From the NCBI RefSeq assembly GCF_001421415.1, contig NZ_LMKH01000014.1:1862-53359 (forward strand): 51,498 bases of DNA. The letters run 5' to 3'. The notes beneath the pieces were generated by a model. The model was not told the DNA's origin. It did not search any database and was given only the letters and a program-made list of their open reading frames with translations. Shown piece after piece: positions 34,320 through 44,246 of the stretch. This DNA is from Sphingomonas sp. Leaf208. GTDB lineage: Bacteria > Pseudomonadota > Alphaproteobacteria > Sphingomonadales > Sphingomonadaceae. Numbering within the stretch: the stretch's first letter is position 1; each line of letters begins with the position of its first letter. The position numbers and the translations under genes are program-made.

Positions 34320-34338
34320 ACCGTCCGACCGGACGGTC
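34320..34338. promoter_or_regulatory. Operator site B, extended palindrome
   Basis: Two overlapping dyads: ACCGTCCG-AC-CGGACGGT at 34320-34337, with perfect 8 bp arms, and GACCG-GA-CGGTC at 34327-34338, which matches the shared core. It is in the middle of the divergent region. Confidence 0.7.
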
Positions 34339-34442
34339 GCCTGTCTAATTGGTCAATGGATTTCGCGAATCGATATCTGCCGAACCCGGCGATTTGGCGC
34401 GTCCATGTTCCGCCCCAGGCGCCACAAGACCGGTTGACAGCC

Positions 34443-34454
34443 GACCGGTCGGTC
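34443..34454. promoter_or_regulatory. Operator site C, GACCG-GT-CGGTC
   Basis: Third core copy. Its centre is 32 bp, about three helical turns, from that of site D, so two dimers could bind the same face of the DNA upstream of the ACAD11-type gene. Confidence 0.7.
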
Positions 34455-34474
34455 GAATAGCTTTATCAGTACAC

Positions 34475-34486
34475 GACCGACCGGTC
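34475..34486. promoter_or_regulatory. Operator site D, GACCG-AC-CGGTC
   Basis: Fourth core copy, ending 39 bp before the ATG at 34526, where a repressor would block the plus-strand promoter or its early transcript. Confidence 0.7.
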
Positions 34487-34525
34487 GATTGAGTGATGAT
34501 TTAGTTGTTAGGCAGGGGTAGCCGC

Positions 34526-35764
34526 ATGAATTTCGAGCATTCGGATCGATCGCAGGCCTGGATGGGCCGTGTCCGCGCATTCATGGACGAGCATATCATT
34601 CCTGCCGTTCCTGTTTATCACGAGCAGGCCGCGAAAATCGATCGCTGGAACGATATTCCGCCAATATTCGAAGAGCTTAAAGCCAAAGCCCGCGACGAAG
34701 GATTGTGGAATTTCTTTATGCCCCCTTCGGAGCATGACGACGAATTCTTCACCAGTCCCGGGCTGACGAACCTCGATTATGCCCCGATCGCGGAGCTGAT
34801 GGGTCGCGTGTCATTCGCGAGCGAAGTCTTCAATTGCATGGCGCCCGACACCGGCAATTTCGAGGTGCTTCACCGGTATGGTACGCCTGCACAAAAGGCA
34901 CGTTTCATGGTGCCGCTGCGTGACGGGATCACGCGGTCTGCGTTCCTGATGACCGAACCCGCCGTCGCCTCGTCCGACGCGCGCAACATACAGACCGCGA
35001 TCCGCCGCGATGGCGATGAGTATGTCATCAACGGCCGTAAATGGTGGTCGTCCGGTGCGGGCCATCCCAAGTGCGACTTTTTCATTCTCATGGGCAAGAC
35101 CGACCCCGACGCGGCGGCCTATAAACAGCAATCGATGATCCTGGTGCCGCGCGACACGCCGGGCGTGACCTTGCTGCGCCACCTGCCCGTATTCGGTTAC
35201 GATCACGCGCCGCACGGCCATTTCGAGGTATTGCTCGAGGACGTTCGCGTGCCCGTCGACAACATGCTGCTCGGCGAGGGACGCGGCTTCGAGATCGCGC
35301 AGGGCCGCCTCGGGCCCGGCCGAATCCATCATACCATGCGCAACATTGCGACGATGGAGGTGGCGCTCGAAAAGATGTGCCGGCGACTCCTGACCCGCCA
35401 TACGTTCGGCAAGGCTATCGCCGAACATTCGGTGTGGGAAGAGCGGATCGCGCGCGCGCGTTGCGAGATCGAGATGACGCGCCTCCTATGCCTGAAGGCG
35501 GCCGACATGATGGACACCGTGGGCAACAAGGCCGCCCGCGCGGAAATCGCGATGATCAAGATCGCCGCGCCCCGCATGGCGCAGCAAATCGTCGACGATG
35601 CCATTCAGGCGCATGGCGGTGGAGGCGTCAGTGACGATTTTGGATTGGCCGAGTTGTGGGCGAACACCCGCATCGTCCGTCTGACCGACGGCCCCGACGA
35701 AGTGCACGAACGTCAGCTCGCACGCATGGAATTCGACAAGTACCGCGGGGAGTTGGCGGCATGA
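34526..35764 (+). CDS. ACAD11-type acyl-CoA dehydrogenase family protein
   Basis: A 412-residue flavoprotein of the branch containing ACAD10/11 and LvaC. Diagnostic segments are [82 protein letters not shown] and the C-terminal [12 protein letters not shown]. In this branch the flavoprotein can act with a kinase to convert a phosphorylated hydroxyacyl-CoA to an enoyl-CoA, and here an APH-type kinase gene follows with an ATGA overlap. Start at ATG 34526 with AGGGG seven bases upstream. First gene of the plus operon, directly behind operator sites C and D. Confidence 0.86.
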   Translation: MNFEHSDRSQAWMGRVRAFMDEHIIPAVPVYHEQAAKIDRWNDIPPIFEELKAKARDEGLWNFFMPPSEHDDEFFTSPGLTNLDYAPIAELMGRVSFASEVFNCMAPDTGNFEVLHRYGTPAQKARFMVPLRDGITRSAFLMTEPAVASSDARNIQTAIRRDGDEYVINGRKWWSSGAGHPKCDFFILMGKTDPDAAAYKQQSMILVPRDTPGVTLLRHLPVFGYDHAPHGHFEVLLEDVRVPVDNMLLGEGRGFEIAQGRLGPGRIHHTMRNIATMEVALEKMCRRLLTRHTFGKAIAEHSVWEERIARARCEIEMTRLLCLKAADMMDTVGNKAARAEIAMIKIAAPRMAQQIVDDAIQAHGGGGVSDDFGLAELWANTRIVRLTDGPDEVHERQLARMEFDKYRGELAA

Positions 35765-36837
35765 GTGCTCCCGCTGCAACGATCGGCCAAACCGAAGCAG
35801 TCGTGCCTGGTACCCAGTTCGACGAGGCGACGCTGGAGCGTTACCTCGTTGGGGCAGTACCTGGGTTTTCTGGTCCCATGGCCGTCGATCAGTTTCAGGG
35901 CGGCCAGTCCAATCCGACATTCCTGCTGACGACTCCGGATGCCAAATATGTATTGCGCCGGAAGCCGGCTGGCGTCCTGCTCGCGTCGGCGCATGCGGTG
36001 GATCGCGAATATCGCATTACGCGCGCGCTGTTCGAAGCGGGGCTGCCCGTTCCCGAACCGCTGGTGCTGTGCGAGGACCTCGATGTCATCGGCACAATGT
36101 TCTACGTCATGCGACATGTACCCGGCCGCGGCTTCTGGGACCCCCGCATGCCGCAATTGTCCCCGGCCGAGCGCGCGGCGGTGTATGATTCCGCAAACGA
36201 CACGCTCGCCCGACTTCATCGCGTTGATTATGCGGCGCTCGGTCTTGCCGACTATGGTCGCCCGGGAAATTATTTCGTCCGTCAAATCTCACGCTGGACG
36301 CGCCAATACGAGGCGTCACGGACGGTCGATATACCGGAAATGGACTGGCTGGCCGAGTGGCTGCCAGGGGCCATTCCGCCAAGCGACGAACGCACGACGA
36401 TCATCCACGGCGACTATTCGTTCCACAATTTGCTGATCCACCCGACCGAACCCCGCGTCGCGGCGGTGATCGACTGGGAACTGTCGACGTTGGGGGATCC
36501 GCTCGGGGACCTGACCTATCACATGATGGAGTGGTTTCGCCCCGAGGGGGTTGATGTCCGCGGAACGTTGCGCGGCGCCGACCTGACGGCCCTCGGTATC
36601 CCGACGCCCGAGGCTTATGCCCGGACGTATTGCGAACGCACAGGGTTCGACGTCGACCCCACGCATCCCTTCTACACCGCGTTCAACCTGTTCCGGGTTG
36701 CGGCCATCTTGCAGGGCATCGCCGGGCGCGCGCGAGACGGTGTGCAGACCGCCGCCAATGCAGGCGAAATCATCCAGCGGATCCGTCCCCTCGCCTTGGC
36801 CGCATGGCACTCAGCGCGCGAGGCCGGCGCAGGCTGA
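35761..36837 (+). CDS. APH-type phosphotransferase (hydroxyacyl-CoA kinase-like)
   Basis: A 358-residue kinase-fold protein, paralogous to the one at 28062. Motifs: [48 protein letters not shown], catalytic [14 protein letters not shown] (HGDxxxxN) and [15 protein letters not shown]. It starts inside the stop of the ACAD11-type gene, so the two proteins are made together, as in the fused human ACAD11 and the LvaA/LvaC pair of levulinate catabolism. It likely phosphorylates a 3-, 4- or 5-hydroxyacyl-CoA. Substrate chain is unknown. Confidence 0.83.
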   Translation: MSAPAATIGQTEAVVPGTQFDEATLERYLVGAVPGFSGPMAVDQFQGGQSNPTFLLTTPDAKYVLRRKPAGVLLASAHAVDREYRITRALFEAGLPVPEPLVLCEDLDVIGTMFYVMRHVPGRGFWDPRMPQLSPAERAAVYDSANDTLARLHRVDYAALGLADYGRPGNYFVRQISRWTRQYEASRTVDIPEMDWLAEWLPGAIPPSDERTTIIHGDYSFHNLLIHPTEPRVAAVIDWELSTLGDPLGDLTYHMMEWFRPEGVDVRGTLRGADLTALGIPTPEAYARTYCERTGFDVDPTHPFYTAFNLFRVAAILQGIAGRARDGVQTAANAGEIIQRIRPLALAAWHSAREAGAG

Positions 36838-36953
36838 CCTTCCTTTCGCGGCCCGAAACCTACCGTCGGGTCACAGCGACCATCTGACTACGGAGCGAAA
36901 CAAGCGACCATCAGATCCGACAACAGATCGGACGATATAAAGGAGAGGATTAT

Positions 36954-39323
36954 ATGACGCGATCGATGATTCCGTTGGCGCTAGGTGTTTCGACGCTGGC
37001 CCTGCTTACTCCGATGACGGCTTATTCCCAAGCCGCCGGCACCACGACGCCCGGGGAACAGGAACCCGTTATTCCGACTACGCCAGCCCCCCCGGCCGGC
37101 AGCGTGACGGACGCGGTACCGACGCCGCAGGCAACAGCGGCAACTGGCATCGCCGGCGACATCATCGTCACCGCGACGCGGCGGTCCGAACGTCTCCAGA
37201 ATGTACCGATCGCCGTCAGCGCGCTGGGGGAAGAGCAAATTCAGGCTCGCAAGGTCGACAATTTCGCCGAGATCGTGAAGATCGCACCTGGCCCCACCTT
37301 CGTACCGGTCAAAGGTACATCGGTCGTTACGGTACAAATCCGAGGTCAGGGTACCATCAACGATTCACCCGGTCTGGAAAGTCCGGTCGGGGTGTATATC
37401 GACGACATATTCTACGGGACGCTCGCGTCGTTCGACGCCAATCTCTATGACGTCTCCCAGGTGTCGATACTTCGCGGACCGCAAGGAACGACCTTCGGTC
37501 GCAATGCCGTGGGCGGCGCACTCGTCGTCACCAACAACATGGCCGAGATTGGCGTCAGCAGCGGCCGCGCGACGTTGACTGGAGTGACCTATAAAGGCGG
37601 ACGCGGCGGGTTGGAGGCTGACGGATTCATCAACGTACCGATATCGGAAACTCTCGCCGGACGTTTCGCTTACAGCGTGAAGTCGGTTGGCGGATATCAG
37701 CACAATTTGATCACCGACAACTACCTCGCGAATAACAAGGTATCTTCCTATCGGGCGTCTGTTCGCTGGCGGCCCAACGAGAAATGGAACATCGTCGCGA
37801 GCGGCTCCTACCTACGCCGCGTTGGGTCCGGCGATGGCCCTACCATCGTCGGCGACGGCGCCCTGGCGGCATCGGTACAAGAACGAACGAACGGCAATCT
37901 TCACAAAGTGCTTCTCGATGACGATGGGTTCACGCGGCGTACGATCGGCACCGCGTTGCTCAATGCGAGTTACGAGACCGCCATCGGACAGATCAGTTCG
38001 ATCACGGGATACCGATACCTGAAGTCGAGACTTGCCGAAGACGCCGATGGAGGCCCGAACCCCGTCAACTTTCCTTCACTCAACACGAACGACGAGTGGC
38101 AGGTAAGTCAGGAATTCCGGTTCACATCAGACCTTGGCGGCCCCTTCGATTTCGTCGCGGGCGCATATTTCGGCTATGAGGACTTGAACCACAAGATCAC
38201 GTTCGGTTTCGACGGTCGCGATCCGAACCTCTTCTTCTCGGTCCTCAATGCGGGTCGATATACGCCAGGTCAGACGTTCGAGGGACAGATCGAGAATCGC
38301 AGCTTCGGACCGTATGCCGAGGGAAAATACAAGTTCACGGACAAATTGTCGCTGACCGCCGGCCTTCGTTACAGCTACGAGCGCAAAACGGGCTACACGC
38401 AGCATATCGGATCGTCTCCGTTCCAGGGCGGTCCTTACTTCCAGCAACTGCCGGCCAATGACGATGCGGTCGACAGCTGGAAAGGTTGGACCCCGCGCGT
38501 CATCGCGGAGTATCACCCATTCCGTGGCAGCCTGTTTTACGCATCGGCGTCGCGGGGCTTTCAGGGTGGCGGCTGGTCGTTCAACGTCCGAACGCCGCTG
38601 GCTGCTGCTACTCCGCTGCGCGCCCAAACGACGTGGAGCTACGAGGTCGGCACAAAGACCGATCTCTTCAATCGTGCGCTCACCATCAATATCGCTGCCT
38701 TCCACGCCGACACGGCCAATCTCCAAGTGCGGTCACAGGTGGACGGCGTGTTTCAAGACTCGAATGCAGGGAAGCTTCGGTCTCGCGGCGTCGAAGTCGA
38801 GGCAGTGGTACGTCCGACGTCCAACCTGTCGATTGGCGCCAATTATGCTTACACCGACGCTTTTTATGCAAGTTTCGTCGGATGCACTGCAGCAGGTTTG
38901 AATTGTACCGGGAACCAGGCTCCATTCACGCCGAAGCATGATTTCACTGCCCTTCTCGATTATACTGCCGATCTTGCGAGCGGCGCTTCGGTGATCTTTC
39001 ACTTTGATACGAAGTTCGCCAGCCCGTTTCAGGTTACCTCAACCGGACTTGGCCAGCCCGCAGTACCACTGACCGAGCGCAAGAATGTTGCCAATACTTC
39101 TTTAACTTTCAAACCGGCCGCCGCCGACTGGGATATCCGTGTCTGGGCGCGCAATCTGTTTGACAAGCAATATGCCACCAACGGTCTCCAGTATAACTTC
39201 TATCATGTGTCGCGCGCCGAAGTTGCCGCTGCAGGTGGCTTGGGCAACCTTGACGTTGAACGGATCACCGTCGGCGCACCGCGAACGATCGGTGCGACCC
39301 TGACGATACGATATGGGAAATGA
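36954..39323 (+). CDS. TonB-dependent receptor (intact)
   Basis: A 789-residue outer-membrane receptor, probably importing the compound degraded by the surrounding island. Signal peptide about 1-26 (ending TAYSQA), Pro/Thr-rich linker, TonB-box-like DIIVTATRRSERLQ, plug motif ILRGPQGTTFGRNAVGGALVV, then a barrel. It ends TIRYGK rather than on an aromatic residue, which is mildly unusual for an outer-membrane beta-signal. AAGGAGAGG precedes the ATG. It sits between the kinase and the MFS transporter gene in the same operon. Confidence 0.9.
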   Translation: MTRSMIPLALGVSTLALLTPMTAYSQAAGTTTPGEQEPVIPTTPAPPAGSVTDAVPTPQATAATGIAGDIIVTATRRSERLQNVPIAVSALGEEQIQARKVDNFAEIVKIAPGPTFVPVKGTSVVTVQIRGQGTINDSPGLESPVGVYIDDIFYGTLASFDANLYDVSQVSILRGPQGTTFGRNAVGGALVVTNNMAEIGVSSGRATLTGVTYKGGRGGLEADGFINVPISETLAGRFAYSVKSVGGYQHNLITDNYLANNKVSSYRASVRWRPNEKWNIVASGSYLRRVGSGDGPTIVGDGALAASVQERTNGNLHKVLLDDDGFTRRTIGTALLNASYETAIGQISSITGYRYLKSRLAEDADGGPNPVNFPSLNTNDEWQVSQEFRFTSDLGGPFDFVAGAYFGYEDLNHKITFGFDGRDPNLFFSVLNAGRYTPGQTFEGQIENRSFGPYAEGKYKFTDKLSLTAGLRYSYERKTGYTQHIGSSPFQGGPYFQQLPANDDAVDSWKGWTPRVIAEYHPFRGSLFYASASRGFQGGGWSFNVRTPLAAATPLRAQTTWSYEVGTKTDLFNRALTINIAAFHADTANLQVRSQVDGVFQDSNAGKLRSRGVEVEAVVRPTSNLSIGANYAYTDAFYASFVGCTAAGLNCTGNQAPFTPKHDFTALLDYTADLASGASVIFHFDTKFASPFQVTSTGLGQPAVPLTERKNVANTSLTFKPAAADWDIRVWARNLFDKQYATNGLQYNFYHVSRAEVAAAGGLGNLDVERITVGAPRTIGATLTIRYGK

Positions 39324-39324
39324 T

Positions 39325-40587
39325 ATGACGGGACAGGCCGCAGATACCCCGACGACGGCATCACGACGGATCGCATTGTTGGTGCTGATCGTGGTGTCGG
39401 TGTTCAACTATCTCGATCGGACGGTGATCTCGATCTTGCAGGTGCCGATCAAGCGCGACCTGTCCCTCAGCGATGCTCAGCTCGGCGCGTTGACCGGGTT
39501 GACGTTCGCCCTGTTTTATTCCACGCTCGGCGTGCCGATCGCGCGGCTGGCCGATCGGTACAGTCGCAGGATCGTGATTGCGGGATCGTTGTTGCTGTGG
39601 AGCGCGATGACTGCGGTAAGCGGGTTCGCTGGCAGCTTTGCCATGCTAGTTTTCTTTCGCATTGGCGTGGCGCTGGGAGAGGCAGGCAGCATTCCCGCAA
39701 GCCATTCGATGATTGCCGACTATTATCCGCCGGAGCGCCGGGCGACGGCGCTCGGTATCTGGGGGCTCGCACTCCCGATTGGGGTCATGCTGGGGTATCT
39801 GTCGGGCGGCTGGCTCGCCCAGGCGATCGACTGGCGGGCCGCTTTGTGGATTATCGGAGGGATCGGCGTCGTGCTGGCACCGATCGTCCTGATGATGCTC
39901 CGGGAACCGGTTCGCGGGCGCTACGATGCCGGGCCCGCCCCCGACGCCATGCCGTGGCGCGACGGGCTGGCTCTGATGGCGCGACGGCCGAGCCTTTTGC
40001 TGCTGTTCGCCGGTGGCGCGCTGAACAACGTCGTGCTCAGTGTTGCGCTCAATTGGAACGCGCCATTCTATACGCGGCTGCACGGCATGGCGCTTGGTGA
40101 CGTCGCAACTGCGCTGTCGCTGATGACAGGTCTTGGCGGCGCAATCGGTATTTTCCTGGGAGGGTGGCTGACCGATCGTATCGGGGCCGACAAACCTCAT
40201 CTCCGGCCGGTATTGACCGGGATTGCTCTGATCGCGGTCACGCCTGCCGCACTCGTCCAGCTGTTGTCGCCATCGACCACGGTATCGCTGATCGCGTGCG
40301 CGATGACGGTCATGCTGCTGTTCTTCTACTACGCGCCGATCATCGCGATGACCCAGACGCTGGTGCCGGCATCGATGCGGGCATTCACGTCGTCGATCCT
40401 GTTGCTGTCGGTCAATCTCATCGGGCTCGGTCTTGGACCATGGCTGACGGGCGTCCTGAGCGACGTCATCGGCATGGGCGACCAGTCGTTGCGCTATGCG
40501 ATGGCGGCAATGTCCTTCGTCGGAATCTTCGCAGGGTCATGCTTCCTGCTCGCCGCCCGCTATTACAAAAAGGATTTGGCAAAATGA
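39325..40587 (+). CDS. MFS transporter (spinster-like)
   Basis: A 420-residue inner-membrane transporter with about 12 helices. MFS landmarks are FNYLDRTVISILQ in helix 1, GVPIARLADRYSRRIVI (the A-motif between helices 2 and 3) and GEAGSIPASHSMIADYYPPERR. This subgroup is common in sphingomonad catabolic clusters beside a TonB receptor, which points to uptake of the pathway substrate from the periplasm. An in-frame ATG at 39313 overlaps the receptor stop and is an alternative start. Its own stop overlaps the next gene (ATGA). Confidence 0.87.
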   Translation: MTGQAADTPTTASRRIALLVLIVVSVFNYLDRTVISILQVPIKRDLSLSDAQLGALTGLTFALFYSTLGVPIARLADRYSRRIVIAGSLLLWSAMTAVSGFAGSFAMLVFFRIGVALGEAGSIPASHSMIADYYPPERRATALGIWGLALPIGVMLGYLSGGWLAQAIDWRAALWIIGGIGVVLAPIVLMMLREPVRGRYDAGPAPDAMPWRDGLALMARRPSLLLLFAGGALNNVVLSVALNWNAPFYTRLHGMALGDVATALSLMTGLGGAIGIFLGGWLTDRIGADKPHLRPVLTGIALIAVTPAALVQLLSPSTTVSLIACAMTVMLLFFYYAPIIAMTQTLVPASMRAFTSSILLLSVNLIGLGLGPWLTGVLSDVIGMGDQSLRYAMAAMSFVGIFAGSCFLLAARYYKKDLAK

Positions 40588-41474
40588 GCGATTGGTCGAA
40601 CGGCTGTGCTGTCATTACGGGTGGCGGCAGCGGGATCGGCGCTGCACTTGCGCGCCATGCAGCGACATTGGGCATGAACGTCGTGCTCGCGGATATCGCG
40701 GTCGAAGAGGCGCAGGCGGTCGCCGACGAGATCGGAGTCGATCGTGCGATCGCGCTGCGTTGCGACGTGTCGTCCGAAGCCGACGTCACCGCGCTCGCCG
40801 ATGCTGCGGAGGCCCGGTTCGGCCGTGTCGGCGTGCTCTGCAACAACGCCGGGATCGTGCCTGGTGGGCGTCATCGACGTGTGTGGGAATATACCGAAAA
40901 CGACTGGCAATGGTCGCTCGGCGTTAATTTGGGGGGCGTATTGAACGGCATGCGCGTGTTCGTGCCCCGTCTATTGGCGGCGGAAGCGCCTGCGCATATC
41001 ATGAACACGGCGTCGGTCGCCGGGCTGGTCAGCGGGTCGGGATCGGCCTGTTATGGCGCGGCGAAGCACGCCGTGGTCCGCGCGACCGAGGCCCTGTATG
41101 CGGGCTTGCAAGAAATGGAGGCTGCGATCGGTGTCACGCTGCTTCTGCCCGGCCTGGTAGCGACGCGGATCTACGATGCCGAGCGGTCTCGTCCGCAAGC
41201 GTTGGCGGGGCCAGATGGTCCGCCCAGCGAGTCCGCCGCTCTGGAAGCGATGCGCGACGATCTCTATCGCGGCGCACTTACTGCCGAACAGACCGCCACC
41301 ATCGCCTTCGACGCGATCCGACAAAACCGCTTCTACGCGACGACGACCGACGCGTTCGATCCCGCAATCCGCGCGCGTGCCGATGCGATCCTGTCCCGGA
41401 CGAACCCCCATTTCGAGAGCATCGTCGACATGAGCCGCAAGGATGCCGGATTGGCGGTCACGTCGGCGGGATGA
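40584..41474 (+). CDS. SDR-family oxidoreductase
   Basis: A 296-residue SDR with cofactor motif TGGGSGIGAAL (residues about 12-22), CNNAGIVPG, catalytic Ser in NTASVAGL and YGAAK. It has a longer C-terminal part than classical SDRs and LLLPGLVATRIYD in place of the usual PG-motif context. It resembles the group acting on bulky alcohols or ketones. It is coupled on both sides by ATGA overlaps. Confidence 0.83.
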   Translation: MSDWSNGCAVITGGGSGIGAALARHAATLGMNVVLADIAVEEAQAVADEIGVDRAIALRCDVSSEADVTALADAAEARFGRVGVLCNNAGIVPGGRHRRVWEYTENDWQWSLGVNLGGVLNGMRVFVPRLLAAEAPAHIMNTASVAGLVSGSGSACYGAAKHAVVRATEALYAGLQEMEAAIGVTLLLPGLVATRIYDAERSRPQALAGPDGPPSESAALEAMRDDLYRGALTAEQTATIAFDAIRQNRFYATTTDAFDPAIRARADAILSRTNPHFESIVDMSRKDAGLAVTSAG

Positions 41475-42220
41475 GCTTCGTCGGCCGCTCTGTACTGATA
41501 TCCGGTGCGGCAATGGGTATCGGCCTCACTACCGCGGGTCGCTTCCTCGAGCACGCGGCCGATGTATGGCTCGCCGACCGAGACGAACGCGCGCTCGCGT
41601 CTGCGTGCGGTGATCTCCCCCTTGCCCGCCGCGATCGTGCCATCGTGCTCGACGTCACGAACGAAGATGACTGGGCGGACGCCGCCAGTCGCATCGCCAC
41701 GGCCGGCGGGTTGGACGTCCTGATCAACAACGCCGGGCGGGGTCATTTCCGTATGCTCGCCGATACCAGCCTTGCCGAGTGGCGCGAGATCCGCGCGGTC
41801 AATGTCGACGCACTGTTCCTCGGCACGCGCGCGATGCTGCCGATGCTTGCCGCGTCGGGATCTGGTGCGATCGTCAACGTCGCGTCGATCCGGGGCATGA
41901 TCTCGGGGCCGGGATCGGGTTCCTATTGTGCAGCAAAAGGCGCGGCGCGCATGTTCGCCAAGGCGGCGGCGTTGGAGTTCGCGGCGCTCAGCAACCGCGT
42001 GCGCGTCAACACGGTCAATCCCGGCCTGATCGACACCCCGCTATCGCGTGCGGTGTTCAACGATCCCGCTGCGTCTGCCAGGCGATTAGCGGACATCCCG
42101 CTCGGTCGCGCGGGGACTGCGGAGGAAGTCGCCGACGCTATCGTCTTTCTCGCAAGCGACGCCGCCGCCTATATTACGGGTGCGGAGGTGTCGATCGATG
42201 GCGGCCAGACCGCGGGCTGA
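41471..42220 (+). CDS. SDR-family oxidoreductase (cyclic-alcohol or hydroxysteroid dehydrogenase-like)
   Basis: A 249-residue classical SDR: SGAAMGIGLTTAG, INNAGRGHF, catalytic Ser in NVASIRGMIS, YCAAKGAARMF, NPGLIDTPL and C-terminal SIDGGQTAG. Similar in layout to cyclopentanol and hydroxysteroid dehydrogenases, and to the SDR starting at 50710 in this window. Last gene of the plus operon; it converges with the MDR gene at 42225 with only a 4 bp gap. A small dyad GTCAC-GCC-GTGAC follows. Confidence 0.84.
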   Translation: MSFVGRSVLISGAAMGIGLTTAGRFLEHAADVWLADRDERALASACGDLPLARRDRAIVLDVTNEDDWADAASRIATAGGLDVLINNAGRGHFRMLADTSLAEWREIRAVNVDALFLGTRAMLPMLAASGSGAIVNVASIRGMISGPGSGSYCAAKGAARMFAKAAALEFAALSNRVRVNTVNPGLIDTPLSRAVFNDPAASARRLADIPLGRAGTAEEVADAIVFLASDAAAYITGAEVSIDGGQTAG

Positions 42221-42224
42221 CGCG

Positions 42225-43241
42225 TCACGCCGTGACCAGCAGCGTGCCGTCATTACCTCCGTCAAACAGTGCGACGAACGCTTCGGGCAGACGCTCGAAC
42301 CCGGCGCGCTGGTCGACGCGGACGGTGAGCCGGCCTTCGTCAGCCCAATTCCGCAACTTCGCGCGCGCGACAGCAGCGCGACCGACGAAATCACCGACCA
42401 CGAACCCTTCCATGCGGATGCGGCCATAGACCAGCTTCATCATGTCTCGCGGCCCTGGAGCGCCGCCCGCCCGGTCGTATGATGATATTTGCCCGCACAA
42501 GACGATACGGCCATGATCGGCCATCGCGTTCGCCGCAGCCTCGAGTTGCTCGCCACCGACATTGTCGAAGAACACGTCGATGCCACCGGGGCACAGTTCA
42601 GCCAAGCGGGCCGGAACGTCATCGTTGCGATAATCGATCGCTGCCGTCGCACCGAGTTCTTCGACCAGCTTGCGACATTTGTCGGGGCCTCCTGCGATAC
42701 CGATCACGCGACCGCCTACTATCCCCGCGATCTGGCACACCAGCGAGCCAACCGACCCTGCCGCGCCTGACACGACGACGGTTTCGCCCGCCAGAGGCCG
42801 TCCGATGTCCAGCAACCCGAAATAGGCCGTCAGACTGTTGGGCGAATACAGGCCAAGCGCCTCGATGAGTGTCACGTCGGCAGGTATCGGAAATGGCGGG
42901 ACGGGTGCTGCATCCGGACGAAGCACGCTCCAGTCCTCCCACCGCGCCATTGCAACCACCCGGGTGCCAACGAGATGATCCGGATGGTTCGACTGCACGA
43001 CTTCACATGCTGTCATGCCGGCGATGGTACCGCCGATTGGGATCGAGCCGCGATAGCTTGCGGGTCCGGCGTTCAGCCAGTTGCGGATCGTCGGGGCCAA
43101 GGCGAAGATATGGTTGCGGACCAACACCTCGCCTCCGCCCAGCGCGGGAGGCGTAAAGGGCTCAGTCAGCATTGCAAAATCGCTCGTCGCGACACGCCCG
43201 TCGGGCCGCTTGGCCAAAGTCCACTTGCGGTTGAACGTCAC
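42225..43241 (-). CDS. Zinc-independent NADP-dependent MDR oxidoreductase
   Basis: A 338-residue medium-chain reductase of the alkenal/prostaglandin reductase type. The Rossmann motif is VVSGAAGSVGSLVCQIAG, the N-terminal LAPTIRNWLN segment and DVFFDNVGGEQLEAA are typical, and the zinc ligands of alcohol dehydrogenases are absent. It likely reduces a conjugated C=C bond of an enone or enoyl intermediate. GTG start at 43241 overlaps the stop of the upstream acyl-CoA dehydrogenase (GTGA). Last gene of the minus operon. Confidence 0.85.
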   Translation of the reverse strand: MTFNRKWTLAKRPDGRVATSDFAMLTEPFTPPALGGGEVLVRNHIFALAPTIRNWLNAGPASYRGSIPIGGTIAGMTACEVVQSNHPDHLVGTRVVAMARWEDWSVLRPDAAPVPPFPIPADVTLIEALGLYSPNSLTAYFGLLDIGRPLAGETVVVSGAAGSVGSLVCQIAGIVGGRVIGIAGGPDKCRKLVEELGATAAIDYRNDDVPARLAELCPGGIDVFFDNVGGEQLEAAANAMADHGRIVLCGQISSYDRAGGAPGPRDMMKLVYGRIRMEGFVVGDFVGRAAVARAKLRNWADEGRLTVRVDQRAGFERLPEAFVALFDGGNDGTLLVTA

Positions 43242-44245
43242 GCCGCGAGCGCCACGCGCGCCTCACTGGCGCTACCAAATACACGTGCCAACAGAATGAC
43301 CCGGCGCAGGCCGCGTCCGACTGGAAGTTCGTCGGTCACGCCCATTCCGCCGTGAAGGTGCACCGCCTCCTCGGCAAGCCGCTGTGCGGCGTCCGCAACA
43401 TAGGCCTTGGCGCCCAACACGCCACGCACGAACCCGGCATCATCGCGGTCGACGATCGCCGCTTTCAGCATCAGCGATCGCGCCTGTTCAAGCGCGACGA
43501 ACATTCGCGCCAACTTGTGCTGAACGACCTGAAAGGTGCCGATCGCGACGCCGAACTGTTGGCGCTGGCGCACATACTCCACGGTCTGCTCGTACAGCGT
43601 GGACATTGCCCCCACCAATTCGGCGACGTGGCAAAGGCGAATCATTGCCAGGGTCGTATCGCGGTCGCCTTGCGTCAGGGCCAGAGCAGGCGTGCCGTCA
43701 AACCGCACCATGCCGGCGGCCGATCCGTCGATCAGCCGCACCGGGTCGATCGAAAGCCCCTCGGCGGCGCGTTCGACAAGCCAGGTCGCGCCGTCGCCTA
43801 TCACGACCAGTGCGGCTGCATCGACTGCGGACAATACAAAATCCGCGCGTCCCGTCAGCCGCGCGCCATCATTCGAGACATCGGCCACCGCGACGGCGAG
43901 CACGTGATCGCCCGTCATCGCCGCTGCTACCCATGTCTCGATTGCTGCGGCGTCACCCCCACGGGCGATCGCATCCGCGGCGCCGACGATCCCCTCGGCC
44001 AATGGCGTGATCGCAAGCGCGCGACCAAATTCTTCCGCCACGATCATCACGTCCTGCGGACCACCGCCCAAGCCGCCCGCTGCTTCGGGCAACAGGAAGC
44101 CGAACAGTCCCAGTTCACCCAGCGCACGCCAGTCGTCCTGTGAGATTGGCTCCTCGCCTGCCGTTGCGGGGTCCGTCCGATCCGCCAGAAAACGGCTGAC
44201 GGTATCGCGCAACAGGACCTGTTCCTCGCTGGGGGTGATGTTCAT
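43238..44245 (-). CDS. Acyl-CoA dehydrogenase family protein (short form)
   Basis: A 335-residue acyl-CoA dehydrogenase. The N-terminal domain has LGLFGFLLPEAAGGLGGG and MIVAEEFGRA. The flavin/dimer segments are RQRQQFGVAIGTFQVVQHKLA and AVHLHGGMGVTDELPVGRGLRR. It is shorter than usual (about 380), and its middle domain is poorly conserved. The C-terminal position of the YEGT-type catalytic Glu reads FGSASEAR. These traits match the non-catalytic-looking partners of heterotetrameric steroid-type enzymes, with the gene at 45442 as possible partner. That pairing is inference. Confidence 0.82.
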   Translation of the reverse strand: MNITPSEEQVLLRDTVSRFLADRTDPATAGEEPISQDDWRALGELGLFGFLLPEAAGGLGGGPQDVMIVAEEFGRALAITPLAEGIVGAADAIARGGDAAAIETWVAAAMTGDHVLAVAVADVSNDGARLTGRADFVLSAVDAAALVVIGDGATWLVERAAEGLSIDPVRLIDGSAAGMVRFDGTPALALTQGDRDTTLAMIRLCHVAELVGAMSTLYEQTVEYVRQRQQFGVAIGTFQVVQHKLARMFVALEQARSLMLKAAIVDRDDAGFVRGVLGAKAYVADAAQRLAEEAVHLHGGMGVTDELPVGRGLRRVILLARVFGSASEARVALAA

Positions 44246-44246
44246 G

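Larger units (their letters stand above)
34190..34525. promoter_or_regulatory. Divergent promoter region of the catabolic island
   Basis: A 336 bp intergenic region between the minus operon (CMD-like first) and the plus operon (ACAD11-type first). It holds four copies of the palindrome GACCGnnCGGTC, listed separately. Two lie 40-83 bp before the plus-strand start, and one lies 33 bp before the minus-strand start. Both promoters are therefore probably controlled by one repressor. Confidence 0.75.

Noticed and set aside
42221..42240. Bidirectional terminator between the convergent SDR and MDR genes
   Set aside because: The dyad GTCAC-GCC-GTGAC is short, has no T-run and lies partly inside the MDR gene.
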